64,000 nt of DNA from ZC4RG30 sp040508085 (GCA_040508085.1 JBEVNO010000072.1:1-64000); one strand, 5' to 3'; shown: positions 43,805 through 52,866, numbered from the stretch's first letter. Notes: generated by a model from the letters alone, not told the origin. Program-made: numbers and translations.

Positions 43805-44509
43805 ATGTGGCCCTCCCTGTGGCAATTTGGTGAGACCGAACTCGCGGCGCTGCAACTGAGCCTTTCGGTGGCGCTGCGCGCGGTGGCACTTAACCTAATC
43901 CCCGCCATGCTGGTGGCGTGGCTGCTCACACGGCGCCGCTTTCCCGGCCGCACGCTGTTCGATGCCGTGGTGCACCTGCCACTGGTGATGCCGCCGGTGG
44001 TGATCGGTTACCTGCTGCTGTTGCTGCTCGGCACGCGCGGCCCGCTGGGCGGCTGGTTCGACCGCCATTTCGGCCTGCAATTCACCTTCTCCACGCTGGG
44101 GGCGGCGGTGGCTACCGCAGTGATGTCGTTTCCATTGATGGTGCGTTCCATCCGCCTGTCGCTGGAGAACGTTGACCGCGGGCTGGAGGAAGCCGCGCGC
44201 ACGCTGGGTGCCGGAGCGTGGCGGCGTTTCGGCACCATCACGCTTCCCTTGATGCTGCCCGGGGTACTGGCGGGCGCAGTCACCGCCTTTGCCGCGGGGC
44301 TGGGTGAGTTCGGCGCGGTGATCACGTTCGTTTCGAACATTCCCGGCGAAACGCGCACGCTGCCGCTGGCGCTCTACACCGCGCTGCAATCCCCGGATGG
44401 CGATGCCACCGCTGCACGGCTGGCGCTGCTGTCCTTTTCGCTGGGCCTGGCCGGCCTGCTGGCTGCGGAGCTGCTGGCGCGCGCGTTGCGGCGCCGGCTG
44501 GGCCGGTAG
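43805..44509 (+). CDS. modB: Molybdate ABC transporter permease ModB
   Basis: 234 residues with about five membrane helices. The coupling loop EEAARTLGAGAWRRFGTITLPLMLPGVLAGAVTAF holds the EAA motif that docks on ModC. AVITFVSNIPGETRTLPLALYTALQSPDGD is typical of ModB. It forms the channel for molybdate or tungstate. There is no modA binding-protein gene next to it, although modA-modB-modC is the usual order. The stop is immediately followed by the modC start. Confidence 0.93.
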   Translation: MWPSLWQFGETELAALQLSLSVALRAVALNLIPAMLVAWLLTRRRFPGRTLFDAVVHLPLVMPPVVIGYLLLLLLGTRGPLGGWFDRHFGLQFTFSTLGAAVATAVMSFPLMVRSIRLSLENVDRGLEEAARTLGAGAWRRFGTITLPLMLPGVLAGAVTAFAAGLGEFGAVITFVSNIPGETRTLPLALYTALQSPDGDATAARLALLSFSLGLAGLLAAELLARALRRRLGR

Positions 44510-45610
44510 ATGCTCGACGTCGATCTGCGTTTCAGCCGCGGCGGCTTCGCGCTCGAGGCGCAATTTGCCGCGGCGACGCCCGGCGTCACTGCCTTGTTCG
44601 GGCGCTCCGGCTGCGGCAAGAGCACGCTGGTGAACCTGCTGGCCGGGCTCATCCCGGGCGCGCGCGGCCGCATCGAACTGGATGGCCAGGTGTGGTTCGA
44701 CAGCACGCGTGGCACCCACGTGCCGGCGGAGCGCCGGCGAATCGGCTATGTCTTCCAGGACGCGCGGCTGTTCCCGCATTACAGCGTGCGGGGCAACCTG
44801 CTGTATGGCGCGGCCCGCGCCGGCGCGCCCGGTGCCTTTGACGACGTGGTGCAGCTGCTGGGGTTGGAGACGCTGCTGGCGCGGCGCCCGGGCAGTCTCT
44901 CCGGCGGCGAGCGGCAACGCGTGGCGCTGGGACGGGCGCTGCTGACCGCGCCGCAGCTGCTGCTGCTGGACGAACCACTGGCTTCACTCGATGCCGCGCG
45001 CCGCGACGAGGTGCTGCCCTACTTCGAGCGGCTGCGCGATCACTATTCCATTCCGATGGTGTTCGTCAGCCACCAGTTCGACGAGGTGCTGCGGCTCGCC
45101 ACGCAGCTGGTGGTGCTCGACCAGGGCCGGGTCGCTGCCAGCGGTGACCTGGGCTCGGTGAGCCTGTCGCCGCAGCTGCGCGGCATCGTGGGCGCGGACG
45201 CGGCCGGCGCGGTGATCGAAGGAGTGGTGTCTGCAGTGGCGCCGGAGGGCCTGGCCACCATCCGCATCGGCGCGCACAGCCAGCTGATGGTGCCCGCGCA
45301 GCAGCTCGCGGCCGGCCAGCCGCTGCGACTGCAGCTGCTGGCGCGCGACCTGATCCTGGCGCTGGAGGAACCACGCGGTATCTCGGTGCGCAACCATCTG
45401 CGCGGTGCGGTGCGCGGCATTGTCGCCGATGGCGGCGCGGACCTGGTGGAAGTGGAAGTCGATGGCACCACGCTGCTCGCCCGCATCACCAGTGCCGCAA
45501 CCCGCGAGCTGCGTCTGGCGCCCGGTGTGGCAGTGTGGGTATTGGTGAAGGCCGTGTCGGTGAGTCCGCACGCCGTGGGCAATGCGGCCGGCAGGGCCTC
45601 CCCCGCCTAG
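44510..45610 (+). CDS. modC: Molybdate ABC transporter ATPase ModC
   Basis: 366 residues. Walker A FGRSGCGKSTLVN (31-43), ABC signature LSGGERQRVALGRALL, Walker B LLLLDEPLASLD, and a C-terminal TOBE/Mop domain (about 225-366) that binds molybdate for regulation of transport. The start ATG directly follows the modB stop. The gene ends at CTAG shared with the convergent secreted-protein gene. No modE regulator is seen. Confidence 0.94.
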   Translation: MLDVDLRFSRGGFALEAQFAAATPGVTALFGRSGCGKSTLVNLLAGLIPGARGRIELDGQVWFDSTRGTHVPAERRRIGYVFQDARLFPHYSVRGNLLYGAARAGAPGAFDDVVQLLGLETLLARRPGSLSGGERQRVALGRALLTAPQLLLLDEPLASLDAARRDEVLPYFERLRDHYSIPMVFVSHQFDEVLRLATQLVVLDQGRVAASGDLGSVSLSPQLRGIVGADAAGAVIEGVVSAVAPEGLATIRIGAHSQLMVPAQQLAAGQPLRLQLLARDLILALEEPRGISVRNHLRGAVRGIVADGGADLVEVEVDGTTLLARITSAATRELRLAPGVAVWVLVKAVSVSPHAVGNAAGRASPA

Positions 45611-46122
45611 GGCCGAAGCGGCGCGCCGGCCAGCTCGTCAGCAATCGCCACGGCGAACCGCCGGTAGAGTTTTTCCAGCGATTGCGCGCTGGCGTCGTCC
45701 TTGCGCAGGTTGAGCGATGCTTCCACGCGAACCCGCGCCTCACGCGGGCTGCCGCCATCCGTGCCCGGTATGCGCAGCACCGCGGCCAGTTTGCCCGCGG
45801 AGGCGATGTTGCCGAACACCACGACGTTGGTGGTGTTGCGCAGCGAGAACTCATCGATCTGGATGTCCACCACGCGGCCCTCGGCCTGCTCGCCCAGCAT
45901 GCCGCGCGTGGTCAGTTCAGCCAGGATGGTGTCGCGCAGCAGGCGCGCGCTGAAGCGCGGTTCATCGTCGATCTGCCGCTGCGTGGCGGTGGCGAACCTG
46001 AGCGTGGCGGCGGCGGCAGTGAAGGCCGGCCGCGCTGCGGCCGCCGCGGGCGCTTCGGCCGCCCCGGCCGGTGCGATGCCAGCCCCGAGGACAGCCAGCG
46101 CGCCCCACATCGCCAGGCGCAT
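45607..46122 (-). CDS. Hypothetical secreted protein
   Basis: 171 residues with a cleavable signal peptide (MWGALAVLGAGIAPAGA). The mature part has a mixed alpha/beta pattern with DTILAELTTRGMLGE and the basic segment REARVRVEASLNLR near residue 130. I do not recognise a family. It is 4 bases downstream of the CorC-like gene and may be in the same transcript. Its TAG is shared with modC. Confidence 0.65.
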   Translation of the reverse strand: MRLAMWGALAVLGAGIAPAGAAEAPAAAAARPAFTAAAATLRFATATQRQIDDEPRFSARLLRDTILAELTTRGMLGEQAEGRVVDIQIDEFSLRNTTNVVVFGNIASAGKLAAVLRIPGTDGGSPREARVRVEASLNLRKDDASAQSLEKLYRRFAVAIADELAGAPLRP

Positions 46123-46126
46123 ATGG

Positions 46127-47434
46127 CTACTCCTCGCCGGCGCGCAGGGCCTGGTCGCTGCGCGCCTGCACCAGCAGCTTGTCGATCACCAGGCCATCCA
46201 TGTCGATTACCTCGATGGAGAGATCGCGCCACGCCAGCTTCTCGCCCGGTACCGGCATGCGTCCCAGGTGCCACAGCACGAAACCCGCCATGGTGTTGTA
46301 GTTGTCACCGCGCGCGAGATCGTTGCGCTTCAGCGCGCGCTCGGCCTCGTGGATGGGCAGGTGCCCGTCGATCAGCCAGCTGCCATCGTCGCGCTGCAGC
46401 GCTCCCGCCGCGTCGCGGCTGCCCATGTCGGGCCAGTCGCCAGCGATGGCCTTCAGGATATCCGCCGGCGTGACCAGGCCCTCGATGCCGCCGTATTCGT
46501 TGGTCACCACTCCCAGGTGCACGCTGGAACGACGGAAGGTTTCCAGCAGCTTGAAGATGGAAATGCTCTCCGGCACATGCAGTGGCGGCTGCAGGTCCAC
46601 CGCGCTGTCGATGGCGCCGCGCCGCAATGCCTCGCCGATGTTGGCGAGCGAAATCACGCCGATGAGCTGTTCCAGTTCGCCGCGGCACAGCAGGAAACGC
46701 GCATGGCCGCTGCGGCGTGCTTCATCCCACAGCGTGGTGATGGGCTCGTTGATGTCCAGCCACAGGATGTCGCCGCGCGGCACCATGATGGCGCTGATGC
46801 TGCGATCTGCCAGGCGCAGCACCGAGTCGATCATCTCGGCCTCGTGCTTGTGCAGGGCGCCGGTCTGCATGCCCTCGGCGGCCAGTGCACGCACGTCATC
46901 GTCCGTCACCTGCGATTGGCCGGTGGGGCCTGAGGGCAGCAGCTTCAGCAGCACTTCTGTGGAACGCTGCAGCAGCCACACCACCGGGGCGCCGAAACGC
47001 GCCACGAACTGCATGGGTATGGCGACCAGCGTGGCCCAGCGGTCTGCATGCGCCAGCGCCAGGCGCTTTGGCACCAGTTCGCCGAGCACGATGGCGAAGT
47101 AGGTCATCACCATGACGATGGCCGCATACGCGATCTCTTCGGAGTAAGGCTCAAGCCGCGGGAACTGCCCCGTGAACCAGGCGGACAACTGCTTCGAATA
47201 GGCGGCACCGGAATAGACGCCGGTGAGGATGCCCACCAGCGTGATGCCCACCTGGACGGACGACAGCAGCCGGGTGGGATCGTCCAGAAGGGCAAGCGCC
47301 GCGCGGGCCCCGGTGTGACCGGTATCCGCCAGGGCTTTCAGCCGGGACCGGCGGGCCGAGACCAGCGCCAGCTCGGCTGAGGCAAATAACCCATTCAGGA
47401 TGATCAGGCCGAGGATGACCGCGGCTTCATGCAT
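46127..47434 (-). CDS. CNNM/CorC-family membrane protein with CBS pair
   Basis: 435 residues of the HlyC/CorC (YfjD/CorB) group: an N-terminal CNNM domain of about four membrane helices (ILGLIILNGLFASAELALVSARRSRLKAL, GELVPKRLALAHADRWA), two CBS domains (about 205-330: SAIMVPRGDILWLD, HLGVVTNEYGGIEGLVTPADIL) and a C-terminal CorC_HlyC domain (DGHLPIHEAERALKRND). Members handle magnesium or cobalt efflux; the CBS pair may bind ATP. The hemolysin name of older annotations is misleading. It is divergent from the MATE gene. Confidence 0.9.
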   Translation of the reverse strand: MHEAAVILGLIILNGLFASAELALVSARRSRLKALADTGHTGARAALALLDDPTRLLSSVQVGITLVGILTGVYSGAAYSKQLSAWFTGQFPRLEPYSEEIAYAAIVMVMTYFAIVLGELVPKRLALAHADRWATLVAIPMQFVARFGAPVVWLLQRSTEVLLKLLPSGPTGQSQVTDDDVRALAAEGMQTGALHKHEAEMIDSVLRLADRSISAIMVPRGDILWLDINEPITTLWDEARRSGHARFLLCRGELEQLIGVISLANIGEALRRGAIDSAVDLQPPLHVPESISIFKLLETFRRSSVHLGVVTNEYGGIEGLVTPADILKAIAGDWPDMGSRDAAGALQRDDGSWLIDGHLPIHEAERALKRNDLARGDNYNTMAGFVLWHLGRMPVPGEKLAWRDLSIEVIDMDGLVIDKLLVQARSDQALRAGEE

Positions 47435-47494
47435 GTCGCAGTTCTATTGGCGAGGCGAACTGGCATCATACCGCGCCCCGGCCCGAGATACTGC

Positions 47495-48859
47495 ATGTCC
47501 ACCGCAGCAGCCCCCGCGCTCAAGCCCACCTGGAAGATCTTCCTGGTGTTCCTCGTGCCCATGATGCTGGCGAACATCCTGCAGTCCCTGTCCGGCACGC
47601 TGAACAACATTTTCCTGGGCCAGATGATCGGGGTGAAGGCGCTGGCGGCGGCCTCCTCGTTCTTCCCCGTGTTCCTGTTCCTGATCTCCTTCGTCATGGG
47701 CCTGGGCTCGGGCGCCTCGGTGCTGATCGGCCAGGCCTGGGGCGCCAGGCAGCCCGAGCGCGTGCGCGCAGTGGCCGGCACCACGCTCACCGTGGGCCTG
47801 CTGGGCGGCCTGGTGGTGGCCCTGTTCGGGGGCACCTTCGCGCACCTGCTGCTGGAGCGCCTCGCGACGCCCCCGGACATCATGGCCGAGGCCACGCACT
47901 ACGCGCGCGTGTGCCTGTATGCCATGCCCGGGTTTTTCACTTTCCTGCTGCTCACTGCCATCATGCGTGGCGTCGGCGACACCGTGACGCCGCTGTTCGC
48001 GCTGATCGTCTCCACCATCACCGGCCTCATCGTGACGCCGGCGCTGATCTCCGGATGGTTCGGCCTGCCACGCCTGGGCGTCACCAGCGCGGCAGTCGGG
48101 TTTGTCTCCTCCTTCGCCGTCTCCCTCACCTTCCTGGCCTTCTACCTGCGCGCCAAGGGACATGCGCTGGCGCCCAATGCGCAGTTGCTGAAGCACCTGC
48201 GCATCGATGGCGCCATCCTGAAGTCCGTGCTGCGCATCGGCATACCCACCGCCTTGCAGATGGTGGTGATGTCACTGGCGGAGGTGGTGCTGCTGTCGCT
48301 GGTCAATGGCTTCGGCTCCGATGCCACGGCGGCGTATGGCGTGGGCAACCAGGTGCTGGGCTATGTGCAGTTCCCGGCCATGTCGATCGCGATAGCCGCC
48401 TCCATCCTGGGTGCGCAGGCCATCGGTGCCGGCCACAGCGAGCGGCTGGGCGCCATCACCCGCGCCGGCCTGATGCTGAACTTCGTGATCACCGGCGGCC
48501 TGCTGGTGGTGTGCTACCTGTTTGCGCGGCCGCTCATCGGATTGTTCACGCAAAGCCCCGAGGCCACCGCCATTGCGCTGCGCCTGCTGCATATCGTGTT
48601 GTGGGGCTCCCTGCTGTTCGGCGCCGCGGCGGTGGTATCGGGCGTGATGCGTTCCAGTGGCACCGTGCTGGTGCCGACGCTGCTGTCCATCAGCGCCATC
48701 CTGCTGGTCGAGGTGCCGGTGGCCTGGTTCCTCTCTGCCCGCATCGGCATCGATGGCGTGTGGTGGGCATGGCCGATCACCTTCATTACCATGCTGCTGC
48801 TGCAGGCCGGCTACTACCGGCTGGTGTGGCGCAGGCAACGCATCCAGAGGCTGGTTTAA
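47495..48859 (+). CDS. MATE family efflux transporter
   Basis: 454 residues with twelve predicted membrane helices arranged as two homologous halves. PMMLANILQSLSGTLNNIFLGQMIG at the N-terminus and LRIGIPTALQMVVMSLAEVVLL at the start of the second half are the MATE repeats. It probably exports cationic drugs or metabolites with sodium or protons. The ATG at 47495 suits the family. It is followed by the SUI1-like gene after 2 bases. Confidence 0.9.
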   Translation: MSTAAAPALKPTWKIFLVFLVPMMLANILQSLSGTLNNIFLGQMIGVKALAAASSFFPVFLFLISFVMGLGSGASVLIGQAWGARQPERVRAVAGTTLTVGLLGGLVVALFGGTFAHLLLERLATPPDIMAEATHYARVCLYAMPGFFTFLLLTAIMRGVGDTVTPLFALIVSTITGLIVTPALISGWFGLPRLGVTSAAVGFVSSFAVSLTFLAFYLRAKGHALAPNAQLLKHLRIDGAILKSVLRIGIPTALQMVVMSLAEVVLLSLVNGFGSDATAAYGVGNQVLGYVQFPAMSIAIAASILGAQAIGAGHSERLGAITRAGLMLNFVITGGLLVVCYLFARPLIGLFTQSPEATAIALRLLHIVLWGSLLFGAAAVVSGVMRSSGTVLVPTLLSISAILLVEVPVAWFLSARIGIDGVWWAWPITFITMLLLQAGYYRLVWRRQRIQRLV

Positions 48860-48861
48860 CG

Positions 48862-49188
48862 ATGGCGATGAAACCGCCGCATACCTTCCGCGGCGTGGTG
48901 ATGAGCAAGCCGGTGAAGCCGGTGGCTCCCAGGGCGGCCCAGGCCGGGCCCCCGAAGATACGCGTGGGCCGCGAGACCTCCGGTCGTGGCGGCAAGGGCG
49001 TGACGGTGGTCACCGGGCTGCCACTTGCGGCGACCGCGCTCGAGGAGCTGGCCGGCCAGCTCAAGCGCAGCTGCGGCGCAGGTGGCGCGGTGCGCGGCGA
49101 CAAGATCGAGATACAGGGCGAACACCGCGACCGGCTGGTCGCAGAGCTCATCAGGCTTGGCTACGACGCCAAGCGCGCCGGAGGCTGA
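48862..49188 (+). CDS. yciH: SUI1/eIF1-family translation factor (YciH)
   Basis: 108 residues. The SUI1 core is seen as IRVGRETSGRGGKGVTVVTGLPL, LAGQLKRSCGAGGAVRGDKIEIQG and ELIRLGYDAKRAGG. YciH binds the 30S subunit and can discriminate start codons, similar to eIF1. The N-terminal 30 residues are basic and probably flexible. It lies 2 bases after the MATE gene and ends 4 bases before the PCu(A)C gene on the other strand. Confidence 0.9.
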   Translation: MAMKPPHTFRGVVMSKPVKPVAPRAAQAGPPKIRVGRETSGRGGKGVTVVTGLPLAATALEELAGQLKRSCGAGGAVRGDKIEIQGEHRDRLVAELIRLGYDAKRAGG

Positions 49189-49192
49189 GGGC

Positions 49193-49693
49193 TCAGTGCG
49201 GCTGCGGATGCTCGTGGTGCTGTGAGTGATCCGGCTCTTCGGCACCCAGCGGGCGCACTTCCAGCTGCACGGTGAACTCCTGCTGGCCACCATCGAAGCG
49301 CAGCTGCAACGGCACCTTCTGGCCTGCCACGAAGGCCGACTTGAGGTTGTTGAACATCACGTGCCTGCCACCCGGCTCGAAACGCACGCTCTGGCCGGGC
49401 GCCAGTTCCAGTCCGGACAGCGGCCACATGCGCGCCATGCCCTGCGCATCGACGCTGCTCTGGTGCAGGCTCACTTCATCACTCACCGGCGACACGATCT
49501 TCAGCAGCTTGCGGGTCTCCGGACCAGTGTTGGTCAGCACCAGATAGGCCGCCGCCGTCCGGGCGCCTGGCGCGCTGGCGCGTGCCCAGCCCTCGCTCGC
49601 CACCACATCTGCCGCCGCGGGCAACGCACCGGCGCAGGCAACGCTGGCAGCCAGCAAAACCCACCCCGCGCGCCCCGTTTTTCTGCTGTTCAT
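49193..49693 (-). CDS. PCu(A)C-type periplasmic copper chaperone
   Basis: 166 residues. A signal peptide (VLLAASVACAGALPAAA) precedes the PCu(A)C domain. The Cu(I)-binding pattern H-x10-M ... H-x-M is present as HQSSVDAQGMARM and later GGRHVMFNN. A His-rich tail (DHSQHHEHPQPH) may add copper binding. It delivers copper to cytochrome oxidase in the periplasm. It is divergent from the ABC-F gene with 30 bases between them. Confidence 0.9.
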   Translation of the reverse strand: MNSRKTGRAGWVLLAASVACAGALPAAADVVASEGWARASAPGARTAAAYLVLTNTGPETRKLLKIVSPVSDEVSLHQSSVDAQGMARMWPLSGLELAPGQSVRFEPGGRHVMFNNLKSAFVAGQKVPLQLRFDGGQQEFTVQLEVRPLGAEEPDHSQHHEHPQPH

Positions 49694-49723
49694 GCCTGAA
49701 TTCTAGGGCAAACTCCGCGCCCC

Positions 49724-51658
49724 ATGCTCAAGTTCGACGCCATTGCGCTGCGCCGGGGCCCGCGCGTCCTGTTTGCCGAGGCCAGCTTCAGCCTGTTCCG
49801 TGGCGACAAGACCGGCATCACCGGCGAGAACGGCAGCGGCAAATCCAGCCTGATGGCGCTGGTCCGCGGCGACCTGCAGCCGGATGCCGGCCATTTCGAG
49901 ATGCCCGGAAACCTGACCGTCGCCCATGTGGCGCAGGAGCTGGATGCGATCGAGCGGCCGGCCATCGATTTCGTGCTGGACGGCGACACGGAACTGCGCG
50001 CGCTGGAAGCACGCATTGCCACTGCCGAGGCCGGCGACCACGACGGCACGCAGCTGGCGAATCTCTACACGCAGTACGCCGCCATCGGCGGCTACGACGC
50101 GCTGGCGCGCGCCGCACAGCTCATGCACGGCCTGGGTTTCAGCACCGCAGACGAAGCGCGCATGGTGCGGGAATTCTCCGGCGGCTGGCGCGTGCGGCTG
50201 AATGTGGCGCGCGCGCTGATGTGCCGCTCCGACCTGCTGCTGCTGGACGAGCCCACCAACCACCTGGACCTGGATGCCATCGTGTGGCTGGAAGGCTGGC
50301 TGCGTGGCTACCAGGGCACGCTGCTGCTGATTGCGCACGACCGCGAATTCCTCGACCGCGTGGTCAATCGCATCGTGAACATCGAGCATGAGAAGGCCAC
50401 GCTGTACACCGGCAACTATTCGGATTTCGAGGCGGCCCGTGCCGCCCAGCTGGCGCAGCAGTCGGCACTGCATGCCAAGCAGCAGCGCGAGATCGCGCAC
50501 ATGGAGGATTTCGTGCGCCGCTTCCGCGCCGCAGCCAGCAAGGCGCGGCAGGCGCAGAGCCGCATCAAGGCGCTGGAGCGCATGCAGCGCATTGCGCCCG
50601 CCCATGTGGACTCACCCTTCCAGTTCAGTTTTGCCGAGCCGCTGAAACTGCCGCGGCCCCTGCTCGCCATCCAGGAGCAGTCCGCCGGCTACGGCGAGCG
50701 CGTGCTGCTGCACAAGGTGAGCCTCACTGTCTATCCCGGCGATCGCATCTCGCTGCTGGGTCGCAATGGCGCCGGCAAATCCACGCTGGTGAAACTACTG
50801 GCCGGCGAGCTCAGGGCACTGGGTGGCAGCCGCGATGATGCGCGCGACCTGAACCTTGGCTACTTTGCGCAGCACCAGCTGGAGCAGCTCGACGCGGCCG
50901 CCTCGCCGCTGCTGCATGTGCAGCGCCTGGCGCAGAAGCTCGGGGTACGGCCCACCGACCAGGAGCAGCGCAACTACCTGGCAAGCTTCGGCTTCAACGG
51001 CGATCGCGTATTCGAGCCGGTCGGACCGTTCTCGGGCGGCGAGAAGGCGCGGCTGGCGCTGGCGCTGGTGGCCTACGGCAAACCCAACCTGCTGCTGCTC
51101 GACGAGCCCACCAACCATCTGGACCTGGAGATGCGGCAGGCACTGGCCATGGCGCTGCAGGATTACAGCGGCGCGGTAATCATGGTGTCGCACGACCGGC
51201 ACCTGCTGGCGACGGTTACCGACCGGTTCCTGCTGGTGGATGGCGGGCGGGTCACCGAATTCGATGGCGACCTCGAGGATTACTCGCGCTGGCTCGCCAA
51301 GGGCGGCTCGCCCGCCGCCGCGGCGCCGGCCCGCGAAGCAAAGCCACAGCGCGACGCCGCGACCGCGGAGGCCGCCCGCGCCGCCGGTCAGCAGCGCAAG
51401 CGCGATGAAGCGCAGGCGCGCAAGGCGCTGGCGCCACTGCGTGCGCGGCTGCAGCGCGTGGAGAAGCGCATGACGGAACTGGCGGCGCAGGCCAAGGCAC
51501 TGGATGCGCAGCTCGCGGACCCGGCGCTGTACGAGGCCAGCCAGCGGCAGCGGCAGCTCGAGCTTTCCGCGCAGCGCGCGCGGCTGGCGCAGGAGAACGA
51601 ACAGGTGGAAAGCGAATGGCTCGAGCTCAGCGATGAGCTGGAGCGCGCCGCGCTCTAG
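49724..51658 (+). CDS. ABC-F family ribosome-associated ATPase (YheS-like)
   Basis: 644 residues with no membrane segments. Two ABC modules: Walker A GENGSGKSSLMALV (about 34-48) and GRNGAGKSTLVKLL, signature FSGGWRVRLNVARAL and FSGGEKARLALALV, each with LLLLDEPTNHLDL. The inter-domain P-site tRNA interaction motif lies around residues 240-300. A C-terminal coiled coil (about 540-644) is typical of Uup/YheS. It probably binds the ribosome E site; it is not a transporter. The stop shares CTAG with ribA. Confidence 0.92.
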   Translation: MLKFDAIALRRGPRVLFAEASFSLFRGDKTGITGENGSGKSSLMALVRGDLQPDAGHFEMPGNLTVAHVAQELDAIERPAIDFVLDGDTELRALEARIATAEAGDHDGTQLANLYTQYAAIGGYDALARAAQLMHGLGFSTADEARMVREFSGGWRVRLNVARALMCRSDLLLLDEPTNHLDLDAIVWLEGWLRGYQGTLLLIAHDREFLDRVVNRIVNIEHEKATLYTGNYSDFEAARAAQLAQQSALHAKQQREIAHMEDFVRRFRAAASKARQAQSRIKALERMQRIAPAHVDSPFQFSFAEPLKLPRPLLAIQEQSAGYGERVLLHKVSLTVYPGDRISLLGRNGAGKSTLVKLLAGELRALGGSRDDARDLNLGYFAQHQLEQLDAAASPLLHVQRLAQKLGVRPTDQEQRNYLASFGFNGDRVFEPVGPFSGGEKARLALALVAYGKPNLLLLDEPTNHLDLEMRQALAMALQDYSGAVIMVSHDRHLLATVTDRFLLVDGGRVTEFDGDLEDYSRWLAKGGSPAAAAPAREAKPQRDAATAEAARAAGQQRKRDEAQARKALAPLRARLQRVEKRMTELAAQAKALDAQLADPALYEASQRQRQLELSAQRARLAQENEQVESEWLELSDELERAAL

Positions 51659-52803
51659 GGTTTGTCGGCGGGGATCAGGTGGCCCGCGCGATCGCGCTTG
51701 GTGCGGATGTAGCGTTCGTTGTGCACGTTCGGCGGCGCCAGCAGCGATTCCATCTCCTGTACGTCGATGCCACGCGCACGCAGTTCACGCACCTTGTGCG
51801 GACTGTTGGTGAGCAGCTTGATGCGCATGTAGCCCAGCTGCTTCAGCATCGCAGCGGCGATGGCATAGCTGCGTTCATCCGCGCTGAAGCCCAGGTGCCG
51901 GTCCGCATCGACGGTGTCGAGCCCCGCATCCTGCAACTGGTAGGCGCGCAGCTTGTTCGCGAGGCCAATGCCCCGCCCTTCCTGCGCCAGATACAGCAGC
52001 ACGCCACCGCCTTCTTCATGCAGGCGCTTCACGGCTGTCTGCAGCTGTTCGCCGCAGTCGCAGCGCAGGCTGCCCAGCAGGTCGCCGGTGAAACAGGAAG
52101 AGTGGGCGCGTACGGGCACGAGGGACTTCGGATCCGGCTGCCCCACCACGATGGCCACATGCTCGGTGGCGTCGCGGCGATCGCGGAACAGTACCAGGCG
52201 GCTGGACTGTGCCTCGCGCAGCGGCACGCGTGCCTCGCTGACGCGCACCAGATCATCGTCGGTGGGATGCGCATGGCGCTCGATCTGGTCGACACGCACG
52301 GCCAGTGCCTGGGCGGGAACAGGACCAAGCGTCACGTCGGTCACCAGCAGCGCCGGCAGCAGTTGCGCGCTCTTGGCCAGCTGCACGGCGGCCAGGCTCA
52401 GCGCGTCGGCGCAGGTGGCCTGTGGCACCGCCGCGCCCAGCGCCTCACGCCAGCCATCGGCTTCCCAGTGCCGGCCCAGTTCCAGTACCGCTCCGGCATC
52501 CAGCCCATCGGGCAGGGCCAGCAGCAGCACCTCGTCGGATTCGCAGGGCACGCGCAGCCGCGCGGCGCGCTCACCGGTGATCAGCAGCGCAGCTCGCGGC
52601 TGCGCCAGCACATGTGCCACCAGGGGCTGCTCGGCGGTTTCCAGCGGCACCACCAGACGCCACGCGCGGGCAGCAGCATCCTGCACCACGATGCCGCGGC
52701 CACGGCGCAACTCGGCCAGCGCCCGGTCCACCGCTACCAGGGCGGGATCGCCCAGTGGCGGTTCGGGTGCACGTACAACGGATTGCAGGCGGGGGCCGGA
52801 CAT
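51655..52803 (-). CDS. ribA: GTP cyclohydrolase II with degenerate RibB-like N-terminal domain
   Basis: 382 residues. The C-terminal RibA domain (about 190-382) has the zinc site CFTGDLLGSLRCDC, the GTP-binding LYLAQEGRGIGLANK and LLTNSPHK. It opens the riboflavin pathway from GTP. The N-terminal half (about 1-185) resembles the DHBP synthase (RibB) fold in ALAELRRGRGIVVQD, but lacks the RibB DDEDREN acidic loop, so DHBP synthase activity is unlikely. The start is ATG 52803. A hairpin followed by T-rich sequence lies just upstream. Confidence 0.88.
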   Translation of the reverse strand: MSGPRLQSVVRAPEPPLGDPALVAVDRALAELRRGRGIVVQDAAARAWRLVVPLETAEQPLVAHVLAQPRAALLITGERAARLRVPCESDEVLLLALPDGLDAGAVLELGRHWEADGWREALGAAVPQATCADALSLAAVQLAKSAQLLPALLVTDVTLGPVPAQALAVRVDQIERHAHPTDDDLVRVSEARVPLREAQSSRLVLFRDRRDATEHVAIVVGQPDPKSLVPVRAHSSCFTGDLLGSLRCDCGEQLQTAVKRLHEEGGGVLLYLAQEGRGIGLANKLRAYQLQDAGLDTVDADRHLGFSADERSYAIAAAMLKQLGYMRIKLLTNSPHKVRELRARGIDVQEMESLLAPPNVHNERYIRTKRDRAGHLIPADKP

Positions 52804-52831
52804 GGCCGAAAGCCTACGCCGGCAGGCCCCA

Positions 52832-52866
52832 AAAAGCGAAAACCCCACGACACAATGCGTGGGGTT
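52832..52866 (-). terminator. Terminator-like hairpin in the ribA leader
   Basis: Read on the minus strand: stem AACCCCACG / CGTGGGGTT (arms 52858-52866 and 52841-52849), 8-base loop, then TTTTCGCTTTTTGG. It sits about 38 bases before the ribA ATG, so it may attenuate ribA or end a short leader transcript. No FMN riboswitch consensus is seen in 52804-53049. A further hairpin (TGAGCAC 52928-52934 / GTGCTCA 52947-52953) lies upstream. Confidence 0.5.

Noticed and set aside
46127..47434. Hemolysin
   Set aside because: The hemolysin label of this family is historical; CNNM, CBS and CorC domains point to a membrane ion-handling protein.
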